Source of the DNA: an uncultured Ignavibacteria bacterium
Lineage (GTDB): Bacteria; Bacteroidota; Ignavibacteria; Tepidaquicellales; Tepidaquicellaceae
Direction of reading: 5' to 3'
NCBI GenBank assembly: GCA_937974175.1
Contig: CALJIG010000054.1
Coordinates: 9,696-73,695, forward strand
DNA length: 64,000 nt
Shown: positions 15,972-22,540 of the stretch, in pieces
Position numbering within the stretch: the stretch's first letter is position 1
Layout: each line of letters opens with the position of its first letter
Made by a program: the position numbers and the translations under genes
The notes under the pieces: model-generated
The model's input: only the letters and a program-made list of their open reading frames with translations
The model's database searches: none
Told to the model about the DNA's origin: nothing

Positions 15972-16967
15972 TTACGCCAATGGAGTAATATATCTTTCTT
16001 CCTGCTTCATCAATGCCTTGCGCACCCATTCGCCGCGTTCTTCAGCCATTTTTCTGACGGCAAGTCTTTCCTTATTACAAGGTCCGTCGCCGTTAATAAC
16101 TCTTTTAAATTCTTCCCAGTCAGGCTCAGTATAGTTCCACTTACCTGTTGCTTCATCTAATCTTAACTCAGGGTCAGGAATTGTTAATCCCAAGTCCCAT
16201 ATCTTCGGAACGTACATATCTAAAAATTTCTGACGCATATCATCGTTGCTTGCCATCTTCAATTTCCATCTCATCATAATTGTATTGTGAACTGAAATCT
16301 TATCCGATGGTCCGAAGAAATGCATTATCGGTTTCCACCATCTGTTCAATGCATCCTGCACCATTGCTCTCTGAGTTGGAGTGCCTGTTGCAAGAAACAC
16401 AACGTTATCGTGTCCGTATTTTAAATGAAAACTTTCTTCAGTGCAGATTCTTTCAAGCGCGCGGCAGTAAGGACCGTAACTTCCCTTTGAGTTCGCTACC
16501 TGATTTATAATTGCGCCTGCATCTATAAGCCATGCTATCACTGCAGTATCTGCCCATGTTTCGGCAGGATAATTAAAAACATTCGAGTACTTCGATTTTC
16601 CCGATATCAAATCATTTATCATATCTTCGCGTGGCTTGCCCAAAGTCTCCGCTGCGCTGTATAATAATTGCGCGTGCCCGACTTCATCCTGAACCTTTGC
16701 CATCAAAGCAAGCTTGCGTTTGAATCCCGGTGCGCGTGTTATCCATGTGCCTTCAGGAAGAGCGCCGATAATTTCGGAGTGCGCATGCTGCTCAATCATT
16801 CTGATAAGCTGCTTGCGATAGTCCGCCGGCATCCAGTCAGATGGTTCGATTTTTTCGCCCGCTGCTATTCTCGCTTCAAAAGCTTCCAGCTTTGCCGCAT
16901 CATTTACTGAGGCATCATTCTGGTTGTTTGTGTTTGTATCTTCGTAGATGTATCCGCCGCCGTACAT
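15972..16967 (-). CDS. paaA: 1,2-phenylacetyl-CoA epoxidase catalytic subunit PaaA
   Basis: 331 aa, the di-iron oxygenase subunit. Iron ligands are visible in IEQHAHSEIIGALPEG, AKVQDEVGHAQLLYSAAE and CTEESFHLKYGHDNV (E...ExxH twice). Further PaaA blocks are ITRAPGFKRKLALMAK, WADTAVIAWLIDAGAI and PDPELRLDEATGKWNY. First gene of a leftward paaABCD set. Neither the reductase paaE nor downstream paaFGHJK/Z genes occur in the window, so the electron donor and the rest of the pathway must be elsewhere. Confidence 0.97.
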   Translation of the reverse strand: MYGGGYIYEDTNTNNQNDASVNDAAKLEAFEARIAAGEKIEPSDWMPADYRKQLIRMIEQHAHSEIIGALPEGTWITRAPGFKRKLALMAKVQDEVGHAQLLYSAAETLGKPREDMINDLISGKSKYSNVFNYPAETWADTAVIAWLIDAGAIINQVANSKGSYGPYCRALERICTEESFHLKYGHDNVVFLATGTPTQRAMVQDALNRWWKPIMHFFGPSDKISVHNTIMMRWKLKMASNDDMRQKFLDMYVPKIWDLGLTIPDPELRLDEATGKWNYTEPDWEEFKRVINGDGPCNKERLAVRKMAEERGEWVRKALMKQEERYITPLA

Positions 16968-17056
16968 AATTTTTTTATTTAATTATTTTGCATTATACAG
17001 AAATAAAACTGTATTATTTGCATTATAATTTCAATTTAATGTATTTAGATTAGAGA

Positions 17057-17322
17057 AAAAAGGAACACAGATAGGTATGATATTTATGATATCACTGATA
17101 TAATTATCATTTAACCGCAAAGAAGCAGAGATTTTGCTAAGAACGCAAAGTTTTTTATTCCTGCTTCCCAACGTCCTCGTTGGGAAGCTACTCTATGAAA
17201 CATTCCCAACGGGGACGTTGGGAATGAGAAGAAAAATAAAAATCTGTGTAATCATATTAATCAGTTTTATCTGTGTTCCCTTTTTGCGAACTTTGCTTTC
17301 AGCTTTGCCTCTTTGCGGTTAA
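17057..17322. repeat. Nested inverted repeats (words ACGCAAAG / GGAACACAGAT)
   Basis: The 16968-17334 gap holds no gene. An outer pair (AAAAAGGAACACAGATA near 17057 with TATCTGTGTTCCCTTTTT near 17268) and a second pair (TTAACCGCAAAG at 17111 with CTTTGCGGTTAA at 17311) are nested around two small hairpins (CCCAACGTCCTCGTTGGG and CCCAACGGGGACGTTGGG). The paaA promoter must lie between 16968 and about 17050. Confidence 0.6.
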
Positions 17323-17334
17323 ACTAAATCAATT

Positions 17335-17646
17335 ATGAGAAACGAAAACGCACCCGTAAAATTCTTCATCTACGCTTTTTCCATATCGAGCATATACACA
17401 TTTCTATGCTTCGTAATTGTAATGCTCACTCACACAGATTTTTTTCTCTTCCTGCCGGGATATGCAATAGGGGTTTACTCAATTGCCTCCCCCATTCTGT
17501 TATTTGTATTTGGCGGAGTTTACCTCGCATATAAAAAATACATCCGCGCCACGTTTCCAATGTGGCTTATATATTTTAATTTTATATATCTGGTTTTACT
17601 CCTCTGCTCGTTAATATATAGTTTGATTTTTTATAAGGAGTTGTAG
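17335..17646 (+). CDS. Small three- to four-helix membrane protein, paralogue 1
   Basis: 103 aa, almost entirely hydrophobic helices (FFIYAFSISSIYTFLCFVIV, FFLFLPGYAIGVYSIASPIL, WLIYFNFIYLVLLLCSLIY). I do not recognise the family. It shares architecture and C-terminal sequence (WLIYFNFIYLxxLLCSLIY) with the gene at 17654 (VFIFNFVYLLFLFGGLIYY), with a 27-codon remnant at 18005 and more weakly with the gene at 19534. No catalytic motif is visible. Function unknown. Confidence 0.6.
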   Translation: MRNENAPVKFFIYAFSISSIYTFLCFVIVMLTHTDFFLFLPGYAIGVYSIASPILLFVFGGVYLAYKKYIRATFPMWLIYFNFIYLVLLLCSLIYSLIFYKEL

Positions 17647-17653
17647 TTCAAAT

Positions 17654-17998
17654 ATGGAAAGATTCAGATTACATGCTAAAGAAACTGAAATGAAAAGTCT
17701 TCCTGCAAAGATTTTTTTTCTTTCTTTCACTTTTTTGAATTTGTATTCCTTACTTTGCATTATAATTTCCTTTATAATACAAACACAACTAGTAATTATC
17801 TTAGCGGGATATATTTTTGCTTGGTTTCTTGCTTTTGCTTTTCCAGTTGTGATTTTAATCTATACCGGACTTTTCTTAACTTTTAAACACCATTCGCTCT
17901 TCAAACATCAGAAAATAGTTTTTATCTTTAACTTTGTTTACTTATTGTTCTTATTCGGCGGGTTAATTTATTATTCTTTATCAGGTGAATTTACTTAA
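17654..17998 (+). CDS. Small membrane protein, paralogue 2
   Basis: 114 aa from ATG 17654, or 102 aa from ATG 17690; the latter gives MKSLPAKIFFLSFTFLNL, which aligns with MKSLFPKIFFPVITLVNL of the gene at 19534 and is probably the true start. Three to four hydrophobic helices follow. Same unknown family as the genes at 17335 and 19534, and 7 bp downstream of the former, so likely co-transcribed. Confidence 0.6.
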   Translation: MERFRLHAKETEMKSLPAKIFFLSFTFLNLYSLLCIIISFIIQTQLVIILAGYIFAWFLAFAFPVVILIYTGLFLTFKHHSLFKHQKIVFIFNFVYLLFLFGGLIYYSLSGEFT

Positions 17999-18004
17999 GC
18001 ATGA

Positions 18005-18088
18005 TGGATTATATACTTCAACTTCGTATATCTCATCTTCCTTTTCTGTTCGTTAATATATAGGTTGATATTTTATAAGGAGTTGTGA
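18005..18088 (+). pseudogene. 3' remnant of a fourth paralogous membrane-protein gene
   Basis: Read from 18005, the frame gives WIIYFNFVYLIFLFC then SLIYRLIFYKEL and a TGA stop. This matches the last 27 codons of the gene at 17335 (WLIYFNFIYLVLLLC, SLIYSLIFYKEL) at about 80% of residues, and the following bases (ATTTTATAAGGAGTTGT) are also shared. A TGA stop lies immediately upstream in frame, so only the 3' end survives. It ends 22 bp before the left inverted repeat of the DUF2971 element. Confidence 0.8.
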
Positions 18089-18110
18089 TACATTTGTTTC
18101 AAGTATCATT

Positions 18111-19218
18111 GTTCCCCTCCTTACCAAGGAGGGGTTAGGGGTGGTTTAACGCACGCTATGTCATTCCCGCGAAGGCGGGAATCCAGTCAAACTATTTCTC
18201 ACTCAATGAGAATTATTTAAATTTTATTTTTATTATCTTATGGATAATTAATTAATGCTATGCCATTCCAAACCCATCCCAAGTTTTTTCATAAATTAGA
18301 ACCTGATGTCAATTTGTATCGATACCTTACTTTTGAAAAATTTATATCAATGATAGAAAGGTCTGCATTATTTTTTTGTAAAGCTAGCGTTTTTAGCGAC
18401 AATTGGGAAGGTTCTTATCCTATAGGTGAATTAAAATATAAAAAAGAAGAATCTTATTGGATTGAAAAAGAATTAAATAAAACAAGTGAACAAAAAATTG
18501 ACACTGTAGTTTCGGACAATTTAAAATATCTGAATGCTGGATATGAAAACTTCAAGGATAAAACATTCATTAATTGTTGGATGCACAGTACTCATGAATC
18601 TGATGCTATGTGGAAACTTTATGTCGGGAAACAAGAAGGAATTCTTGTAAAATCCTCCTATGAAAGACTTTATAATGCCTTGAATCAAAATTTAGATCTA
18701 AACTTTATGATGAGTAGAGTTTTTTATATAGATTACGATAAAGATTATTTATATAAAGGAGTTGAAAAATTTTATGAAATTTCTAAAGAAATGCAAATGC
18801 ACCTAGAGAGTGCTTGTATTACCGATCCATTTCTTAATAAAAGAATACATTTTGAACACGAAAAGGAATATAGAGTTATTCTAGATATTCCACCCCCTGA
18901 ACATATTAAAAGAGAAGGAAATGGAATATTTGCAAGTATAAGCTTGAATACACTGATTGAAGAGATAATCCTTCCACCGAATTGTAGTGATGATTTTGAG
19001 ATAAAGATTAAGTCAGTCTTAAATGAATTCAATATTTCGAAAAAACTTTCAAGATCAAAAATGGAAGGAAAACCGTATTCATTTTTAAATATATGAGTTA
19101 GTATTATTATTATTTTGAACTGATTCCAAAATATATCTGATTGGATTCCCGCTTTCGCGGGAATGACATAGCGAATGTTAAACCACCCCTAACCCCTCCT
19201 TGTAAAGGAGGGGGACAG
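18111..19218. mobile_element. DUF2971 gene between long inverted repeats
   Basis: Left arm 18111-18186 and right arm 19142-19218 are inverted copies of one another with about 90% matches over about 76 bp. Both contain the C4-5TCCTT...AAGGAGGGG palindrome, then TTAGGGGTGGTTTAAC, then GCTATGTCATTCCCGCGAA and GCGGGAATCCA. The only gene inside is the DUF2971 protein. No target-site duplication is visible at the edges, so mobility is inferred from the arrangement. Confidence 0.55.
18260..19096 (+). CDS. DUF2971 family protein
   Basis: 278 aa. The pattern VNLYRYLTFEKFISMIERSA, LFFCKASVFSDNWEGSYP, INCWMHSTHESDAMWKLYV, GILVKSSYERL and FEHEKEYRVILD is characteristic of DUF2971, a cytoplasmic family of unknown function that is frequently found in accessory and defence regions. 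Base composition is clearly more AT-rich than the metabolic genes nearby. It interrupts a cluster of paralogous membrane-protein genes and is enclosed by inverted repeats, both consistent with acquisition by transfer. No catalytic residues can be assigned. Confidence 0.8.
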   Translation: MPFQTHPKFFHKLEPDVNLYRYLTFEKFISMIERSALFFCKASVFSDNWEGSYPIGELKYKKEESYWIEKELNKTSEQKIDTVVSDNLKYLNAGYENFKDKTFINCWMHSTHESDAMWKLYVGKQEGILVKSSYERLYNALNQNLDLNFMMSRVFYIDYDKDYLYKGVEKFYEISKEMQMHLESACITDPFLNKRIHFEHEKEYRVILDIPPPEHIKREGNGIFASISLNTLIEEIILPPNCSDDFEIKIKSVLNEFNISKKLSRSKMEGKPYSFLNI

Positions 19219-19252
19219 ATTTACTCTTCCATATCAACACAATACTAAAGCC

Positions 19253-19418
19253 GGCCTTATAAATTTTCCGTTAAGAAAATCACGAGAACAATCGCTAGCG
19301 AGAAGTATGTCTGAGCGAAGCGAGTTTACTTCGAGCGCGATTTTCGGAGTGATTTTTAGGGAAATTTATAGGAGCCTTGATTTTTTTGGTTCTTTTTGTA
19401 TCAAGACAAAAAGAACAA
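19253..19418. repeat. Long palindrome, copy 1 (P family)
   Basis: The 19097-19533 gap has no gene. 19253-19376 folds into one long imperfect stem: outer arms TATAAATTTTCC / GGAAATTTATA, then AAAATCAC / GTGATTTT, AATCGC / GCGATT and GAAGTA / TACTTC around a loop containing GAGCGAAGCGAG. A second hairpin, CTTGATTTTTTTGG ... ATCAAG, and the word AAAAAGAACAA follow. Copy 2 is at 33251. A CCCGCATCAAGTGCGGG hairpin lies just downstream. Confidence 0.85.
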
Positions 19419-19533
19419 TCCGCCAAGGCGGATAAGATGATTGGATCCCGCATCAAGTGCGGGATGACAACTTGAGATGCCTCCCCGCTTTCTCACTTCA
19501 ATTATAAATAAAAATATCTTACATTGTGTACCA

Positions 19534-19857
19534 ATGAAATCCCTATTTCCAAAAATATTTTTTCCCGTCATTACTCTTGTGAATTTATCTTTTCTCCTTG
19601 CTTTCTTCGGAGGGATATTTTTCAGCGAGTATCTGCCGCGCACTATTTTCTTCTCCGATTTTATCAAGTACTACCTCTACGGCTCCCCCGTTATTGCCTC
19701 AGTATTTTTATTCTTCTATTATAAATACAAAGATACTGAATTTTTCAAATTCCAGAATTTCATTTTTCAGCTCAATTTTTTTCTGCTGGCAATTTCAATT
19801 TTGCTGCTCATTTTAGTTGTCATAATGGAGCTCTTCTTTATGACTGAGGTAGAATAA
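19534..19857 (+). CDS. Small membrane protein, paralogue 3
   Basis: 107 aa from ATG 19534 (MKSLFPKIFFPVITLVNLSF); an upstream in-frame start at 19477 would extend into repeat-derived sequence and is rejected. Four hydrophobic segments, with the N-terminus clearly homologous to the gene at 17690. Unknown function; the paralogue cluster was probably contiguous before the DUF2971 element and palindrome arrived. Confidence 0.6.
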   Translation: MKSLFPKIFFPVITLVNLSFLLAFFGGIFFSEYLPRTIFFSDFIKYYLYGSPVIASVFLFFYYKYKDTEFFKFQNFIFQLNFFLLAISILLLILVVIMELFFMTEVE

Positions 19858-20047
19858 CACCCGCATCCTCTTCTTATCCCTGTTATTTAACTGACATCTT
19901 CACCCCAAAATCGCCAATACTGTCAGCCGGCTCTGCCATAATACCCTGAAATTCCCTGTATTTAACGCTTTCCACGGAATATTAATTGTATATTATACCT
20001 GTATTCGCGGTACCCCCGGCTCTGCCCCTAATTAAATATTCTAAACC

Positions 20048-20194
20048 ATGCTATTAGGTGCACGTTATTCAGAAGATTCACCAAAAGTTTATACTCTGCC
20101 GGAGAGACAATTATTTAACTCGAAAAGGGTGATGTTCATTGTATCTCTCGTCTTCGTAGCTTTGATTGTTGTTTTCGCAAGCTCACGAGGATAA
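20048..20194 (+). CDS. Small single-pass membrane protein, 48 aa
   Basis: ATG at 20048 opens a 48-codon frame: a polar N-terminal half (LLGARYSEDSPKVYTLPERQ) then RVMFIVSLVFVALIVVFA as one membrane helix and SSRG at the end. A hairpin with a T run follows directly, which supports a real short transcript. I do not recognise the family. The positive residues before the helix suggest an N-in topology. Confidence 0.5.
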   Translation: MLLGARYSEDSPKVYTLPERQLFNSKRVMFIVSLVFVALIVVFASSRG

Positions 20195-20200
20195 TTTTTT

Positions 20201-20237
20201 AAGACCGGTCAGGCTTTTAGCAAGGCCGGTATTTTTT
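20201..20237 (+). terminator. Probable terminator
   Basis: ACCGGTCAGGC-TTTTA-GCAAGGCCGGT, imperfect stem, followed by T6; 7 bp after the 48-aa gene. Confidence 0.6.
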
Positions 20238-20260
20238 GTATAACTAAAAAATAAATTATC

Positions 20261-20659
20261 ATGGAAAACGATAATGAAAAAAAGAATAAAGACACTCAGA
20301 GTACAAACAAATTTTACGGCGATGACTACGCAAAGCAAAAACAAAAAGAATACAATGATACGCTTGAGAACCAGAGCGATACACAGCTGAATGATTCTGC
20401 TGCGCGGACAAATTCCGGCGAAGCTGACCCTTCCTCAAAAGATGTAGCGACCGATAACGGATACAAACAAAGCGAAGCTGAAGAAATGTCGTGCGAAGTT
20501 ACAAGAAAAAATCATGAAGAGGAGCTGGAAAAAGGTGTAGAGAATGTTGATAAAGAGGTAAGCGTTAATGAAGCAGAAAATTTCGGTGCAGAAAATGAAA
20601 TTACCGAGAACACTAAGGAAAGAGCGACATTAGACCATACTTCAAGAAGCGTGATATAA
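20261..20659 (+). CDS. Acidic, low-complexity hydrophilic protein
   Basis: 132 aa, dominated by E, K, D, N and S with no hydrophobic core, no signal peptide and no membrane helix, so it is probably intrinsically disordered and cytoplasmic. No recognised domain. Composition resembles stress- or desiccation-related hydrophilins, but that is only a resemblance. A bidirectional terminator follows. Confidence 0.55.
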   Translation: MENDNEKKNKDTQSTNKFYGDDYAKQKQKEYNDTLENQSDTQLNDSAARTNSGEADPSSKDVATDNGYKQSEAEEMSCEVTRKNHEEELEKGVENVDKEVSVNEAENFGAENEITENTKERATLDHTSRSVI

Positions 20660-20686
20660 TTTATTTTTACGTACTATATTAAAATG

Positions 20687-20717
20687 AAAACGGGGTTTTA
20701 TACCCCGTTTTGTTTTT
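20687..20717. terminator. Bidirectional terminator
   Basis: AAAACGGGG-TTTTAT-ACCCCGTTTT hairpin with A-rich and T-rich flanks between two convergent genes. Confidence 0.9.
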
Positions 20718-20744
20718 AGTAACTGCAATCAATATTATAAACTG

Positions 20745-21221
20745 TTAAAATCCTGTTTCAGCTTTTTCATATCTGGGGGAAGCCTCTTCAATTAAGTTTC
20801 TCAGCTGTTCCGAAGTCAGCCTTATATCAATCATATTTATTACGCGCTGATGATTCGGGTCAATTAAAAAAACTCTTCCCGGCTGTTTGTTCGCATTCAG
20901 CAGATACAGCAGACTGTATTTTTCAACATCGCCCTTCGTAGCTTCAATTGTATTTTCATCCGTAATATCATAATTTAAAAATACGAGCGAAGGTCTATCG
21001 GCATAATAGTCAACAACGTCCCAGTTCCATCTTGTAAAATTTTCTTGCATATTTTCTGCAGCATCAGAGCGCTGAACAACTACGTACAACGTGCTTACGG
21101 AATTTTCGGAGGCACTGTTAATCGTTTCAGCATTTTGCGCAAGCAGAGTGGAGGAGCTGAAGATTATAAATGCTGCAACAGTAAACATTACTGCCCGGGC
21201 AATTTCTGTTATATTTTTCAT
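20745..21221 (-). CDS. Secreted thioredoxin-like protein lacking cysteines, paralogue A
   Basis: 158 aa with a signal peptide (MFTVAAFIIFSSSTLLAQ). The mature part aligns through its length with the protein at 34475: TLYVVVQRSDAAENMQENF versus NLYVVVQRSDMCKMCEDNY, then NYDITDENTIEATKGD versus NYDITNDQSIENSKAD and KQPGRVFLIDP versus KRPGRVFLVDP. The fold looks thioredoxin-like, but where the relative has CKMC this one has AENM and no Cys at all, so it cannot do disulfide chemistry. Periplasmic or surface location; role unknown. Confidence 0.6.
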   Translation of the reverse strand: MKNITEIARAVMFTVAAFIIFSSSTLLAQNAETINSASENSVSTLYVVVQRSDAAENMQENFTRWNWDVVDYYADRPSLVFLNYDITDENTIEATKGDVEKYSLLYLLNANKQPGRVFLIDPNHQRVINMIDIRLTSEQLRNLIEEASPRYEKAETGF

Positions 21222-21404
21222 TGGATTGTATTGGGTTGTATTGGATTGAAATAAAGTTGATAAAGGAAAGTCTTTAGTAGTTATACTTACAATCGTTATG
21301 CCAATATAGATGCTAAGAAGTATGACTTATTGCACTAATTAAAATTTCAGTGAGACATAACTGACAAAGAGCATCCTAAAAGACTCCGGAAAGTAAATAA
21401 AAGG

Positions 21405-21460
21405 CAGGAAGAAATATCGTCTTCACGATTAAGGTGCCGGGGCAGTTATCGTTTTGAGAA
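21405..21460. repeat. Dispersed element, copy A (word GAAATATCGTCTTCAC)
   Basis: Shares AGAAATATCGTCTTCAC, then ATTAAGGTG and CAGTTATCGTTTTGAGAA with copies at 26063 and 30427. All three lie just downstream of T9SS cargo genes. Confidence 0.65.
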
Positions 21461-21464
21461 AGTA

Positions 21465-21494
21465 AAAGTCCGAAAGAAAATTCTTCCGGACTTT
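21465..21494 (-). terminator. Terminator for the repeat-containing T9SS gene
   Basis: AAAGTCCG ... CGGACTTT stem with a T-rich tail on the minus strand, just past the stop codon at 21513. Confidence 0.8.
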
Positions 21495-21512
21495 GATTTT
21501 CTTTTACTTTTT

Positions 21513-22517
21513 TTATTTCACAAGCACCATTCTCTTGGATATCATCTGGCCATCTGCCTGCACAACATAAAAATAAGTTCCGCTTGAAAGACTCACTCCG
21601 TTAAACATTTTCGTATAATATCCTGCATTCATTTTTTCTCCGTTGATAAGAACGGCTATTTCTCTTCCTGCCATATCATAAATTTTTAAATGCACTATGC
21701 CGTCTTTAGGAATATCAATATCTATCTTCGTCGAAGGATTAAACGGATTAGGATAATTTTGCGATACGGCAAACTTATTCGGAATGCCTACCTCAATTGG
21801 TGAAGTCAGTACGAAATAATTATAGTTTCCGTTGTTATCTATCTGCTTCAGCCGGTACAAATATTTTCCTGTTTCAACTCTTATATCCTGATAGGAATAT
21901 TCCTTTGCAATGTTAGATGTGCCTGCACCGTTTACAAAACTGATTTTTTTCCATTCGATATTTTCGGTGTTATAAACTCCGCGCTGTATTTCAAATCCGG
22001 AGTTGTTCTCTTCGCTTTCCGTTATCCAGCTAAGCTTTACATTTCTTTTCTCGTAAACACTTGCAGTGAACAAACTCATTTCTACAGGAAGGGCATTAAT
22101 ATCAACTGAGCTTCTTGCATAGCCGTCACCTGCGCCGCCTTTGTATCTTGTAGAAGATATTATGCCCGCAAGATTATTGAATGTGTTTCCCATCATGTAA
22201 CCGTCTGCGCTGCCGCCTGTATATCTACCACTGGAAATAGCCCCGCTAAGCGAATTGAATGCCGATGCCAATGCATATCCGTCTGAATTTCCTCCCAAAA
22301 ATCTTGAAGCATTTATAATACCTCCCAGATTTGTAAAGGCGCTTTGCATAGCGTATCCATCGGCATTGCCGCCTTTAAATCTTGCGGCATTTACGCTGCC
22401 GCCGAGATTTGTAAAGGCATCCTGCTTTGCATATCCGTCGGAGTTTCCCCCTCTGAATCTCGGCTGGGAGAACACAATTCCCGGAATTATTATTAAAAGA
22501 AAAATTATTTTTTTCAT
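21513..22517 (-). CDS. T9SS cargo with five GGNxDGYA repeats
   Basis: 334 aa. Signal peptide (IIFLLIIIPGIVFSQ), then five tandem repeats of about 26 residues of the type RFxGGNSDGYAxxxAFxNLxG (about residues 20-140), a fibronectin-like module (LSWITESEENNSGFEIQRG) and a C-terminal T9SS sorting domain (FAVSQNYPNPFNPSTKIDID ... GTYFYVVQADGQ ... KRMVLVK). It is a surface or secreted protein. The aspartate-glycine-rich repeats could bind calcium or glycan, but I know no assigned function. Located 23 bp after the FGE-like gene, so likely in one operon with it. Confidence 0.85.
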   Translation of the reverse strand: MKKIIFLLIIIPGIVFSQPRFRGGNSDGYAKQDAFTNLGGSVNAARFKGGNADGYAMQSAFTNLGGIINASRFLGGNSDGYALASAFNSLSGAISSGRYTGGSADGYMMGNTFNNLAGIISSTRYKGGAGDGYARSSVDINALPVEMSLFTASVYEKRNVKLSWITESEENNSGFEIQRGVYNTENIEWKKISFVNGAGTSNIAKEYSYQDIRVETGKYLYRLKQIDNNGNYNYFVLTSPIEVGIPNKFAVSQNYPNPFNPSTKIDIDIPKDGIVHLKIYDMAGREIAVLINGEKMNAGYYTKMFNGVSLSSGTYFYVVQADGQMISKRMVLVK

Positions 22518-22540
22518 TTTGAAAAATTTGAATAATAAAA

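Noticed and set aside
17134..17322. 62-aa plus-strand frame
   Set aside because: Lies wholly within the nested inverted repeats upstream of the membrane-protein cluster.
19477..19533. Upstream extension of membrane paralogue 3
   Set aside because: The paralogue at 17690 begins at the same MKSL motif, so the extra residues are repeat-derived.
19401..19667. 88-aa minus-strand frame in repeat DNA
   Set aside because: Covers the palindrome tail and overlaps the better-supported membrane gene on the other strand.
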